Of a stretch of DNA of 64,000 bases, positions 20,005 to 33,085 are shown in pieces (within the stretch, counting starts at the first letter, position 1; each line of letters starts with the position of its first letter). A model generated the notes under the pieces. That model saw nothing but the letters and a program-made list of their open reading frames with translations, searched no databases and had not been told where the DNA came from. The position numbers were made by a program, and so were the translations under genes. Origin of the DNA: Neocallimastix lanati (nom. inval.) (taxonomy: Eukaryota; Neocallimastigomycota; Neocallimastigomycetes; Neocallimastigales; Neocallimastigaceae); assembly GCA_016946835.1 (NCBI GenBank), contig JACVTC010000151.1, forward strand, positions 1 through 64,000, written 5' to 3'.

Positions 20005-22578
20005 TTAATATTCTACAGGATATGATGATGTATTTGTAGTATTTGGTACGATATCAATTTCACTTTCTAATTGTTCAAACTGACATTGTACATTATTTTG
20101 ATTTTCTTTTCTTTGTTGATGCTGATGTTGTTGATATGAATTTGGATTATCTATGATCACATTTTTATAGTGAATAGATGATATAGAACTATTTTTCAAA
20201 TTACGATTATTTTCACAATTCTGATTCATCATTATATTAACAAATGGATTATTATCTGAATATGAATTATTTATAGAACTATTACTACTATTTCTTCTAT
20301 TCTTAGAATTTATATTAGGATTTGATGAAATATCATTTTTATTATTCATATGCATACTTAAATCATTTTTATAATATGACTGTGGTTGATATTGGATTTG
20401 AGAATGATAAGATTTAACTTGAGAATGACATACATTATTATTGCTATTTCTTTTATTACTCATAATTGACTTATTACTTTGTTTTAAAATCATTGATGAT
20501 AAAGTACTATTATCCTCATGCTTTGATAAAGAAAGTTTTATATTATTTTTACTTGATTGATTCTTTGATGATGGTTTTGCTTTGCCTTTAAAATCTTTTC
20601 TTAGGTTATCAAATTCATATGGCGAATCATATGGTGTTGGTATAGAATAATTATTTTTCAAATAATTTGTATCACGATTGATTGTTTCAGTGTTTTTGTT
20701 GCTGTTAAGAATATTATTATTCTCATCTTTACTCTTTGAATATTTTTGTATATCATCATTGAAGCCGTTTGTTTCAATAGTATGACTACTAATTGAGCTT
20801 TTGTCAGAACTATTAGAGGAATCAGCAAAAGATGATTCTATAATTTCATTAATAGGTAAAGCTGAAAATGTAGGTAAAGATAAACGTGTATCCATTTTTG
20901 AAATATCTTGATAAAAATCAGTATTATCATAATCACTTGAACTATTAACATTGTACATTTTAGGAGAAGATTTTGGGGTATTGTTTGTTTCAGTATATAT
21001 ACCTTTATTTTTATTTTTATTTTTGTTTATTTGAATTATAGCATCTGGGTTTTGCTTCGGTGTAGGATAACTATTTTTATTTTTATTTCTAAATGGAAGC
21101 GCTGGTAGCCTTTGATCAACATTATTTGGAAATATTTCGGTATTATGCAATTTTATTACATCTGAGCTGGGAAAATGTATTAAAGATCCCCTTAATTCAT
21201 TTTTGTTGATTACTTTTTCACTAAAATGTTTTGTTATTGATTTATTTATACTATTTTCGGAATTATTGTCAAAATAAACAATTTCATCCTCTGCTTGATT
21301 TAATGAAGATAATATATTTAATTGATCATATGTATCTTGCTTGAGGTTTTCATTTGATAAATTTTCACATTCATCATTATTTAGGTCTACTATAGTATTT
21401 ATTGTTGTAGACTTATCACTTAGATGCTGACTTTTAGTAGATGTCATGGTTTTCGTTGTAGTTATTGTTCCCACAGATGCTTTACTAGTTTTCTTATTTA
21501 AATTACGAACAAGTGTTCTTTCAGGATCATCATAAGATTTATGCTTTTTTATTGATTTACTATTCTTACCTGTTAATTCATGATGTACTTTATATTTATT
21601 ATAATTTAATGTACCATAAGGATCCATACTTTCTTCTTTAAAACCATTTGTTAAATCAATTTCCTCAACCATATTTCCATTTTTTTGCATTATTTTTGTT
21701 TTATGATCTTCAATAGTACACATATCATTATTGTGACGCCTTAAAAGACCAAAGGATAATAAGTTTAAAAGTGAACGTTTATTTTTTTTCTTAATAGTTT
21801 TATTATCATTTGAAATATTTTTAGATTTTTTATCTGATTGTATTTCTGAATTATAATTGGTTTCATAATTAATAACAGTAACACCTTTGTAATCATCTGG
21901 ATTATAATTATCCTCATCATCTCCATTTACACATGTTACTATAGTCTTATCTTTATAACTATTAACATTATTTTTATTATCCTTTTGTGTTTTTTCTTCA
22001 TTCTTCTTCTTTTTCTTATCCTGTATTATCAAAGTAGAACAACCAAAGAATAAAATAATAACTACTAGTCCCAAGCCTAATCCTATATACCAATATTTTG
22101 AACCTTTTTTATGATTACCTCGTATTGTTTTCATGTAATTACCGGTTGTTTTACCTAAATCAGCACATGTACCATTAATGCATTGAATATATGGTAAATC
22201 AACACTTTCATTTGCAAGACAATCTAATCGTTTTTTACATTTATAACCTACAGGCCTATAAGATATACATACTGGACTATATTTAGTACGTGATAAAGTT
22301 TCAGGATCATTAATATCAACATAAACTTTTTCTGAACCATCATAAACAACCACTTTATCTTCACTCCTACGATTATAACTATATTCAGTATGTAGTATCG
22401 GTGTGCTACAAAATATAGCATTTTTATCCCATGAAGGAGGACAATCACTGTCTGTTGTACAATGATTTACAAGTGTCATAGCTGACACAAGATTATTAAT
22501 ATATACTATAGAAATTAATAATAATATATTTTTATTATTTAAACCATTTTCAATTAATTTAAAACGAATTGATACCAT
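20005..22578 (-). CDS. Putative type I membrane protein with Cys-rich ectodomain and long Asn/Ser-rich cytosolic tail
   Basis: 857 residues in one exon. I do not recognise the family. An N-terminal hydrophobic segment (about 18-33, ending VSA) looks like a signal peptide. A short ectodomain (34-160) has eight cysteines (40, 46, 57, 104, 114, 120, 133, 138), including CTTDSDCPPSWD. One membrane helix at about 163-185 (YWYIGLGLGLVVIILFFG) is followed by a basic stop-transfer KKKKK. The remaining 670 residues are low-complexity, rich in Asn, Ser and Lys, with several Pro-containing short motifs (PTPYDSPYEF, PTPKQNP). The layout suggests a surface protein or receptor anchored at the plasma membrane. 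The start is the first ATG after AT-rich upstream DNA and gives the signal peptide directly. Confidence 0.8.
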   Translation of the reverse strand: MVSIRFKLIENGLNNKNILLLISIVYINNLVSAMTLVNHCTTDSDCPPSWDKNAIFCSTPILHTEYSYNRRSEDKVVVYDGSEKVYVDINDPETLSRTKYSPVCISYRPVGYKCKKRLDCLANESVDLPYIQCINGTCADLGKTTGNYMKTIRGNHKKGSKYWYIGLGLGLVVIILFFGCSTLIIQDKKKKKNEEKTQKDNKNNVNSYKDKTIVTCVNGDDEDNYNPDDYKGVTVINYETNYNSEIQSDKKSKNISNDNKTIKKKNKRSLLNLLSFGLLRRHNNDMCTIEDHKTKIMQKNGNMVEEIDLTNGFKEESMDPYGTLNYNKYKVHHELTGKNSKSIKKHKSYDDPERTLVRNLNKKTSKASVGTITTTKTMTSTKSQHLSDKSTTINTIVDLNNDECENLSNENLKQDTYDQLNILSSLNQAEDEIVYFDNNSENSINKSITKHFSEKVINKNELRGSLIHFPSSDVIKLHNTEIFPNNVDQRLPALPFRNKNKNSYPTPKQNPDAIIQINKNKNKNKGIYTETNNTPKSSPKMYNVNSSSDYDNTDFYQDISKMDTRLSLPTFSALPINEIIESSFADSSNSSDKSSISSHTIETNGFNDDIQKYSKSKDENNNILNSNKNTETINRDTNYLKNNYSIPTPYDSPYEFDNLRKDFKGKAKPSSKNQSSKNNIKLSLSKHEDNSTLSSMILKQSNKSIMSNKRNSNNNVCHSQVKSYHSQIQYQPQSYYKNDLSMHMNNKNDISSNPNINSKNRRNSSNSSINNSYSDNNPFVNIMMNQNCENNRNLKNSSISSIHYKNVIIDNPNSYQQHQHQQRKENQNNVQCQFEQLESEIDIVPNTTNTSSYPVEY

Positions 22579-23434
22579 TCTTTTTATTTCTTATATAATG
22601 ATTTTTACATATAATTAAATAAATTTAACGTTATTAGCTTTTTAATACTTAATTAATATATATTATTGTATTAATTATATATTGTTATTATTTATAAGTA
22701 TTCCTTTGATTTTTATATTTATATTTTTTTTAATTAATTTAAAATAGAATATAAAAGGAAATTAAAGTGTAGATTTAAAATTTCAATATTTCTAATTTCC
22801 TTTTATATCTATTATATTTTTTTATTTTTTTATTATGAATGATTTTATATATTAATTTAGTTATTATATATATCACTTTATTATTAAATTAAGATATATA
22901 TCTATGTAGAATTATGAATATATATAATTCTTCTTTTACTTATTTATTTGATTATTTTAATTTAGTTATATTTATATTTATATATTTGTTAATATCATTA
23001 ATTTTTAATTTTTTAAAAATTTTATAGTCGTGAAGTCTATTGTTATCTATCTTACGAGTTTTGTATACTAATTTTATCAATAGGCTTTATTTTTATTATT
23101 ATCTTTTAACTTATTCTTTTTTTATCTTTAGCAATTCTTATTTTTTTGTCTCTTTTTTTCCTTTTTAATTTAAATAATATAATTAAATTTTCAATAATTG
23201 TAAAAAAAAAAAAAAAATTGTAATGAAATTATATATCCTTTTAAACTTTTTATTTTTCTTTTAAAAAAATTTAATATAAAAATTTAATATAAAAATTTAA
23301 TATAAGCATTTAATATAAGCATTTAAATATCAAAATTTAATTTTTATTAATTATATTATTTTTGATAAAAGTATTTTAAATGTAAATATTAATATATTTT
23401 AATTAAAAAAATTTAATAATATGAAAATTTAAAA

Positions 23435-23473
<39 letters not shown>

Positions 23474-24220
23474 TGTAAATATTAATGTATTAATAATATT
23501 AATATTTTATTAATAATTGAAATGTTAAAAATATTAATTAAATTTAAATATAATTTTAAATTTAACAAATTTCAAATATTTAATTTTTTTAAATTTTTTA
23601 ATTGAAATTTATATTATTAATATAAACATATACTATTTTAAACATATATATATAAAAAAAAAAAATAAAAAAAATAAAGTTTATAATGTATAATATATAT
23701 ATTACACAATACATTTATATTATTAAATACTGTATAGTATTATATATTATTTGAATTATATTCAATAAATTAAATTATATTCTAGATAAGAAAAATTGAA
23801 GTTTTGGTTATTCCTATTATTATTTGTTATTAAATGAATGTATATAATTATAATAAATTCTATCTTTAATAGTTTTAAAAAATACATATAATAAATAATT
23901 TTTTATATATGATTGCTATTAATATTTTATACATAATATTATTTTAAATCAGGTAATATCAATAATAATAGAATATAGGTGTCATTATTACTACTAAACT
24001 TAAATGTTTCCTATAAAAATTTAAAATTATATATGTATTACAGCAAAATCATTGAATTTTTCTTTTGCTACTGATCTTTTTAAAATAGATTTCTTTTCTT
24101 TTTTTAATAATTATAGTTTATATAACTAATTAATACCAAAGTAGTATATATAGTTTTTGTATCATAAAATATATTGTTAATATAAATAAATAAATAAACA
24201 AATCCCTTTTATCTTATTGT
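22579..24220. other. Gene-free AT-rich region upstream of the membrane-protein gene
   Basis: Should contain the promoter of the gene starting at 22578, but no distinct element can be named. A short tandem of TTTAATATAAAAA/TTTAATATAAGCA units (13-14 bp) lies at 23268-23325, and TA runs at 23441-23466. Confidence 0.55.
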
Positions 24221-24482
24221 ATTATCCATATAATAAATAGAAATAATATTCTATATAATATAATATATATTAAATAATTTGTTTTGGAGACTGAATGTGT
24301 ATAATATCAATTGAAGCAATTGAAATAATAAATGTTAAATTACTGTTTTCTATTATCCATATAATAAATAGAAATAATATTCTATATAATATAATATATA
24401 TTAAATAATTTGTTTTGGAGACTGAATGTGTATAATATCAATTGAAACAATTGAAATAATAAATGTTAAATAACTGTTTTCT
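24221..24482. repeat. Tandem duplication of a 131-bp unit
   Basis: 24221-24351 and 24352-24482 are direct copies differing at about two positions. The unit contains GGAGACTGAATGTG and CAATTGAAGCAATTG, a short palindrome (CAATTGAAACAATTG in copy 2). No coding potential is seen. The near identity means the duplication is recent. Confidence 0.9.
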
Positions 24483-24826
24483 AAGTTTTTTTTAATATAA
24501 ATTAAACATAAAATTCCATTGTATTGCTTAGTTTTTTTTTTTTATTTGTATTATTTTATTGAATTATGTTTACTAAATATTTTACTGTTAGAACCAATAG
24601 ATTTGAATAACATAAATATTTATTAATATATATATATTTTAATATAATTTAAAATTTTACTTAATTTAGTAATATTATTTCCTTAAATTGAAAAAAAAAA
24701 AAATTTAGAAGATTAATATTAATTTTTTATTTGTAAACTTTAATTATTAAAAGTTAATTTCAAGTTTTTTTTTTATTGTTATATTGTTACACAATGTAGG
24801 ATTGTTACAACAAATTCATATAATTA

Positions 24827-24857
<31 letters not shown>

Positions 24858-25475
24858 AATTTTGGAATATTAAAAAAAAATTATTGGATATAAAGTTAAA
24901 AAGGAAATTAACTACTAATTTACGTATTAAAGATTTCATGAATAATTTTTATAAAAATATAGGGTTTTGAAAAGTAAAAAACTTTTCAAATTAAAATAAC
25001 ACATAATAACAAAGCCTTTTTTCTCAAATATGAAAATATAATTTATATATATTTAAAAAAAAAGAGGAAAATACAAATAAATTATATAAATTTATTAGCA
25101 ATTTAAATTATTATTTTTATTTTATATAAAATATACACACATATTTTTATATTTTTATAACAGTTTTATTCTAAGAATGTTTATGCCTGTTAAACAAAAG
25201 TTTAAATAGGAGAGCTTATTTTTATTTTTTTTTTTGATTGGTTATTATATTTTATGCATTGATTAATATATAAATATAATATTATATATATTTTGTCAAA
25301 TGTAAAAATTTAGTAAAATTATTCACTCTAATAAATAAAATTCAATAAATATTATTCTTATTTTAATCAACTACTATTTCTACCACTAATAAAAATAATA
25401 ATAATTAATGATAATAATTAATAATAACAATAAAATTAATAATAATACTAACAGTTATATTAATATTTATGACTT

Positions 25476-25513
<38 letters not shown>

Positions 25514-26058
25514 TTTTTTTTTTTTTTTTTTTTATTTCAAATGTTTCTTTGTTAAAAAACAATATAATAACAAATAAACAAAACAAAATCAAAAACAAAA
25601 TTAATAATAATAATAATATTAATATTATTATTATTAATAATAGAATAAAAAATATATAGATATATAAATTTTATATTTATAATTTTGTAAAAAAAATTTA
25701 ATTTTTATTTATTTGTAATCGTTAAATATAATTTTAATTTGAATATACATATATATTTATTTATTTATTTTTTTTTATTAAAAATAATATTATCAAAATA
25801 TACATATGCATTTTAAATTTATTGTAAAATATTTTATAAAAAATTTATAATATTTTTTCATTACATAAAATATTAATATATTGATAGGCAATATGTACTA
25901 AAGTTTAAAAAAAAATTATGAGAACGTTCTTTTACTTCGTTTATGTTTTTTCCTTCTTGAGGATTTGAGGATAAATTTATATTACTATGATGATTATTAT
26001 TACTTCTTAAATAATGATATTGTCCCAGTTCCTGATATAAAAGAATCTGCTTTTTTGG
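24483..26058. other. Gene-free AT-rich region
   Basis: Contains TAAA tandems (24832-24858), ATTT tandems (25486-25515) and AAT-rich sequence. Open frames here are Asn/Ile low-complexity artefacts. Confidence 0.6.
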
Positions 26059-27960
26059 TTATTGGAATGAAGGGAATTTAAAGAGAATTGAATTAAATTC
26101 TATTATTTGAAAGGATGAAAGAGGGGTATGAAGAACTGATTCTTCCTTTTTCTTATTAATAGTACTAAATAAAGAATTTTGTTTGACTTTAGGAAAATCA
26201 ATTGATAAGCTAGGCGTAGCAGGATTTAGTGGTGTAGCTGTGCCTGTTATAGTAATAGTTGGATTTAACATAGTTGGTAAGAATACTATTGAGATTGTGT
26301 TAGAAGGCAATCCTGAAACATTAATTAGGTTTAATGAAGAATTAATATTAGATGCCATTGAATTCGCTGTTATACAATTAAATAAAAATGGTGTAGCTGT
26401 TACACCTGTAAGTGTGGAGGCTAAATATAAAGGAAAAAAAGGATTCGAATTATTTACATTATCATAATTTATTATATTGGATACGAATAAAGAATTAGTG
26501 GTTGCATTTAATGGCAACTACTAATTCTTAAATTTAAATTTTGATTTGATAAAGCACCAATATTTGTAGTTATTAGAAATTAGTGTTATTGATGGTACGG
26601 CAGATAATAATGATGAATTCGGTAGAGTTATTGATATTTTATTAGTAGCTGTTGTTGTTTTTTATTTTTCGCTATTGTTATTGTTTCTACTGCTGTTATA
26701 GTGGTTGTATTTTATTATGTACCATTAATTGCTGAATTTTTTATTATAACTAATGATGAGATGCTTGTTAAATTTGAAGTAGTATTTAGAGTATTACTTT
26801 TAAGATCAACATTTAAATTCTTATTTAAATTTATATTAGTATTTAAATTTGTATTTGTATTAGTATTAGAAACATTTATTAGTGAAAATTGAAAAGTAGT
26901 TGAATTTAATAAAGATGTGTTTAATGAGTCAGAATTACTGGTTGTAGTTGTTAATAAGTTTAGTGGCATACTGGGTTCTCCCGTATTGACATATTTGTTA
27001 ATTTTATTTACTACATTTAAAATTATTGTACTACTTAAACTTCTAAAGTTTCTTGGACAGAATTCTGATTATTTGAATAAGAATTATTAGTATTTAACAT
27101 TTCATTTGAAGATGAATTAGAGGAATAATCATTGTCATTACTATAATGCCTTAATTCTATTTTAAAATTTTTATATAACACTTTTGGAATTAAATAATCA
27201 GTAAATAAATCTAAAGACTCTGTAACTAAATTACTTTTTTTATGTTTAAATAATATTTCTAAAAATTAAAATTAATACATATATATTCACTATTCCTATT
27301 CCTGTTACTACTACTAATGGTACTATTTTTATTATTATTATTTTCATCATTATTACTATTATAAAAATAAATATTACTTTAATCATTAGTCCTTTTGGTT
27401 TAGAACCAAATTTCAAATTACCAATAAATACGTTGTAAACACCTATTTCAAAATTGTATCTCTGTTTTTGTATTATCCAATATACATTTATTAATGTATA
27501 TATTGATTATTTTCTTAAAAATATTAAATTATAAAATATTTATTATTAAATTTGAAATTTTTTGAATTTATTAAGATTAATTGCATCTATTTTTGCAATT
27601 CGTCGAACTGTCCATATATTCTTTATCGTAGTAATTAGTTCAACTAAAGAATTATCTGCTTCCAATACTATTTTTTTTTTCCATCTATTATTGAATAAAC
27701 ATGATTTGGCTTTGAAAAAAAAGATAATAAATACATTGATTCACCTCTTCCTGATTTTTTTTTTTTTTTTTTTTTTTTTTATTAATTTTAGAGGAACTCT
27801 CGTAATATTATTGATTTGTATAATCTATAAATTCTACTACGATGTTCATTTAATTTACTTCTAAAAATATTTATTATTCGATTTTCCATTGTAGATTTTA
27901 TTTCTGTTACTATTGAAAGTTCTTTATTTTCTCTTATATAAAATATACTTTATTACTATT
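26059..27960 (-). pseudogene. MED20: Degraded gene; best-preserved parts resemble Mediator subunit MED20
   Basis: Translating the minus strand in several frames gives IVLEADNSLVELITTIKNIW followed by TVRRIAKIDA (27551-27671), RYNFEIGVYNVFIGNLKFG and SKPKGLMIK (27370-27479), and ESLDLFTDYLIPKVLYKNFK (within 27060-27265). Order and pattern recall yeast Srb2/Med20 (..DNSA..LSNIWMQRQLIKGDAG..GFKGLLIEL). A long Asn/Thr/Ser-rich tail follows (26969-26715 and 26517-26059) in yet other frames. One possible intron (GTAATATT..TTTTAG) separates two pieces, but its phase does not fit. Further frame changes occur at an A10 run near 27671 and within the tail. It may be a dead copy or a poorly assembled real gene. 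The tail might belong to a different gene. Confidence 0.5.
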
Positions 27961-27964
27961 TAAT

Positions 27965-28085
27965 ACATACTTTCGTTAATGATTTTTAATTTTTATTTTT
28001 ATTTTATTATTTATTAGTCGAATTTCTAATTATTAAATTCAAAAAATTACATGTAAAAATTTCATATTTATAGAAAAAAAAAATA

Positions 28086-28142
<57 letters not shown>

Positions 28143-29884
28143 TTAATTAATAAATTTGAATGCAAATTTTTAATTATTATTTATTATTATTATTATATTT
28201 ATAGCAATTGTATTGAATTAAAAGTTACAAATTAGAAATTTTATAAATTAGTATATTCAAAAGAAAATATTAATAATATTTGTTAAATTAATATATTTTT
28301 AGTAATATAATAACAATCATTATTATCATTATCATTATCATTATTATATTTATAATAATAATCATAATAATTTAAGAATAAATAAAAGATATCATTAAAT
28401 TTAAATTTTTAAAAAAGAAATAAAATTTATATATATGGATTTATTTTGATTAATTACCATGTTACACCCATTTTCCATAATACTTTTAATATTAATTTAA
28501 TAAAATATAATAATTATATATGGTTGATTAATGTTATTTATTACAAAAAGACTTTATTATTAATATATAAATAAATCAATAGATAGAGAAATAAATAAAA
28601 ATATTTCAAAACAAAAGAGAAATGAATTAAAATTAATCATCAGATTTCTTAATCAGAATATTGTGAAAAAAATTTTTTTTTTTTTTTAGTAGAACATTTT
28701 AACTATAAAATATAAAAAATAAAATATTAAATATTAAAATATAATATATAGAAATATAGCAATATATAAATATATAATAAATATTATAAAAAAAATATAT
28801 ATGTAAATATAAACATTAAATATAGATATATATAATATAAATATAAAATATAAAAATACAGAATATTAAATAATCTATATATAATATTTAAAAATGTATA
28901 AAAATCTTTTTAATATTATTTTTTTTTAAAATGAATATATATATCTATTTATATTAAATTTTAAAATTTATATTATTTTGCTTAAAAAAATATTAATAAA
29001 TAAGATCAAAATTTAGTTTAGTACTGGAAATAATTAAAATTATAGTTTGAAAAATATTTTTATATTATTTAATATGTAATAAACTTTTAAGTCTATAATA
29101 AAGAATAAATTAAAATAATTATGAAATTGTTATTTATTTAAAAAGAAAATTAAACAAAATGAATTATATATAATTATTGTTTTACATTTATATGATATAT
29201 ATAATAATATTTAAGTTAATATATATATATATATAAAAAAAAAAAAAGGAATAAAAATGAAAATAATTAAATAATAATAAAATTAAAGAAAAAAAAAGTA
29301 GAAAAAAATAATAATAAAATAAAAAAGACATTTCGTAACATTTCATTTCATTTCATTCCAAGAGATAAAAATATAATAAAGGCAATATTTATACGTTATT
29401 ATAATTTTAATATTAAACCCTTGAAATTTAAAATGAAATTAATATTACTGTAAATTTAAATTTAAAAAATAATATTAATAAATATATTAAATATATATAT
29501 ATAAATACATATATAATATTATCTTAAATAATAAAATTTTTATTTATTATTTAGTAAATAGTTTAAAATAATAGAAAGATAAAATATTATTATTTATATA
29601 TATTATCATATATTATACATAGAAAAACATATATTTTTACTTAAAATTTCCAGTAGTTTTTAATTTTTTATTATAGAATATTATTTTAATATCAATTAAC
29701 AAAATAAATTATTATAATAATTAATAATAATTATAATAATAATAATAATAATAGTAATAATAGTAATAATAGTAATAGTAGTAATAATAGTAATAATAAT
29801 AAAAAGTAAAGATATATTTAATTAAGGAAATAAATATAGCATCATCAAAATTATAAATAATATTCATTTTGAAAATATTTATAT
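27965..29884. other. Gene-free AT-rich region with a very long poly-T tract
   Basis: A nearly uninterrupted T tract of about 47 lies at 28094-28141. The rest is TA-rich with (TAA/TAG)n at 29730-29800 and a pyrimidine-rich run at 29927-29960, inside the first intron of the next gene or just before its start. Confidence 0.6.
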
Positions 29885-30642
29885 ATGGATCTTTTAAAAG
29901 CTGGTAATTTTATATTTAAGATTTTTTTTCTTTTTTTTTTTCTTTTTTTTTTTTTTTTTCTTGGACTAAAATAAATATTTAAATAATAATAGAAAACATG
30001 ATAATAATGAACAAAATAAATAAAAATATTATATATATAAATATAAATAATATATATATATATATTTAAAAAAAGTGAAGTTCTATTAATATTATTTTTC
30101 TAATTAATATCGTAATACTTTATTACATTATATATACATTCCTTTTTTTACATTTGTTCGTTTTTATTTAAACTGCCTATTATTGGAATTAATATATATT
30201 TTTATAATAATATATATCAATTATAATTAGTATTAAAGAATGATGTGGAGGGTTTTAAAAAGTTAATAGAAGAAAATCCAGATGATGTTAATTATGTGAC
30301 ACATGATGAAGGCAGAAGTCTTTTACATTTTGCTGCTTCAGTTGGAAATGTTGAATGCATGAAAATTCTAATATTACAAGTAAAAAAATTATTGAAATTA
30401 TTATTTAATATTGATTGTTAATTATAATCAATGGAATATATATATATATATATATAAAACAAATATTTATATTTGAATTTAAATATATTCATCAATAGTG
30501 AATATTTTTGTATATATATTTAAAAAAATTTTTTTTTCTTCAATATTTATTATTTATCAAAAAATTTGTACATATAATATATAATTTTTTTATTATTTTT
30601 ATAAAATATAATATAAATAAAAAAAAAAATAATAATAATAAT

Positions 30643-30676
<34 letters not shown>

Positions 30677-30825
30677 TAAAAATTAGTGTGGAACTAATAT
30701 AAAAATAATTAATATTTCAATTAACAAATATATATATATAAATATAATATATTTATTTATCAGAACTATTTTAAAAATAATAAAAATATAATATTATATA
30801 ATATTAAGCTTTTTTTATATATATA

Positions 30826-30891
<66 letters not shown>

Positions 30892-31307
30892 TCTATTATA
30901 CAATAAAAACAAAAACAATTATAATTAATATATAAAAAAGAAAAATATTCAAATTAATATATTAGATCCAGATGGAAATACCCCATTACATATGGCATGT
31001 GGATGCTCTGAACTTCGAGCGGTAGAATTATTATTAAATGCAGATGCCAATCCTTTTATAAGGAATTATGCAGGATATCGACCGATCGATTATTCAAAAA
31101 CATCTGAGATAACTAATTTGTTAATTGGTAAGAAATAAAATATTGATATATATATATATTGAATTAATGATAGTAATTATCAAAATATAAATAAGAAAAT
31201 AATCTAATTATATATTAAAATATTCAATATTTTTTTGTATTTATATAACTATATTATTATTATAACTATATTATAATTATTTTTATTTTTATTATTATTA
31301 ATGTGAT

Positions 31308-31345
<38 letters not shown>

Positions 31346-31521
31346 TTAAAGATAAAATGAAAATAAAAGCAATTCAACAACAAGGAAATGTTAGTATTTA
31401 AATTATATCTATAAAATTATTAAAACAAACAATATAAATAAATAAATATATATATTATTAATAAATAATTTAATGTATAAACAAACAAAAAACAAAACAA
31501 AAAAAAAAACAAAAAACAAAA

Positions 31522-31556
<35 letters not shown>

Positions 31557-33019
31557 GAAATCATTAGCAGATATTTACAGTGAACTTCCGGATAATGTTC
31601 AGTTTTTAAAATATTATATTATGGATCTTATTTTAATGAATGAAACATTTCAAGAAAGATGCAAAGTAAAAATTAATAATTATAAAAATAAAATTATGAA
31701 TACACGTAATTTAATTAAAATCATTTATAATAAAAAAAATTATTTTTGTAAATGTAATTAATATCTTGGAATTAGGAATCCTTGTATCAATTAATTGAAG
31801 AAAAACAAATTGCTTTACATAAAAATAATTTATTAGAGGTAATTAGATTATAAATTGAAAACTTAATAAAATATCTTGAAAATATATTTAATATTTAAAT
31901 TGTTATTTTTTTTTATTGAATAATTACAAAGAGTGCAGCAGGTATTAATGATAAAGAAGGAGGAGAGAGTTTCTTAGATCAAATTCAATATTTACAAGAT
32001 GAAAATGAACAAGCGGCAGCAACAATATCTTATTTAAAAGTATTAAATAATTTTAAATATAATAAAAATTATATATATAATTAAATATATTTTATAAATT
32101 GGAATTTATAAATAATATTATTTGAAATAACTATAATAATAAATAAATATTAATAATAAATAATAATAAAACATAAAATAGATGCGAATTCAAGTATTAG
32201 AATCAACAGCAATACAACAAGAAGAATATTCAAGAAAAAATTTAGCAGATTTAACGAAGCAACATACAGAACACCTTCAAGTTATATTAAAAAGAAATGA
32301 AGAAACTGAAAAGGCTTTTTTGGTATATATTTTTTTAATATTCATAAATATAAATAGATAAAATCATTATATTAATTAATTAATATCAATAATTCTTATA
32401 AATAAATATTAATTATAAAAAATAAAAAAAAATATAAAATAATAAACTTCAACACTTAATAAAATGAAATAAAGGCATATCAAAAATCACATTCAGATGA
32501 ATTAGCAGAATTAAATCGTTTACGAACAGAAGTTGCAACATTAAAATCAAGAAATAAATTTTATAATGAATCATCTGAAGAAGAAGTACGAAAAAAATTA
32601 ATTAAAATAATCAATAAAATCAAAAGGCTTATAAAATAATAAATATAATATATATTTATATCAGGGTGATGATTAATTATTAATATAAAAATTTTTATTT
32701 TTCTTTTTTAAAAAATATTATATTAGCAACTTCAAAATACTATTGAAGATTTGCAAAAAAGATTATCAGAAATATCTGCAGAAAAATTAGCATTGGAAGA
32801 AAGGGTTAAAGTAAATACATAAAAGTTTTGTTGTATATCATAGTTTATATGATAATAAAAATAAGTCAATAATTTAAGTAATATTAATAAATAAATTAAA
32901 ATAATTAAAAATCATTTAGTTGGCTGAAAAACTTAAATCAATGGTCGATGAAGAAAATGAACAATTAAGAGAAGATATTCAAAAAATACAGAGTTCAATG
33001 AAGACAGAGGTTAATATAT

Positions 33020-33085
<66 letters not shown>

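Noticed and set aside
26183-26467. 94-codon plus-strand frame
   Set aside because: Antisense to the Asn/Thr/Ser-rich tail of the degraded MED20-like region; no support of its own.
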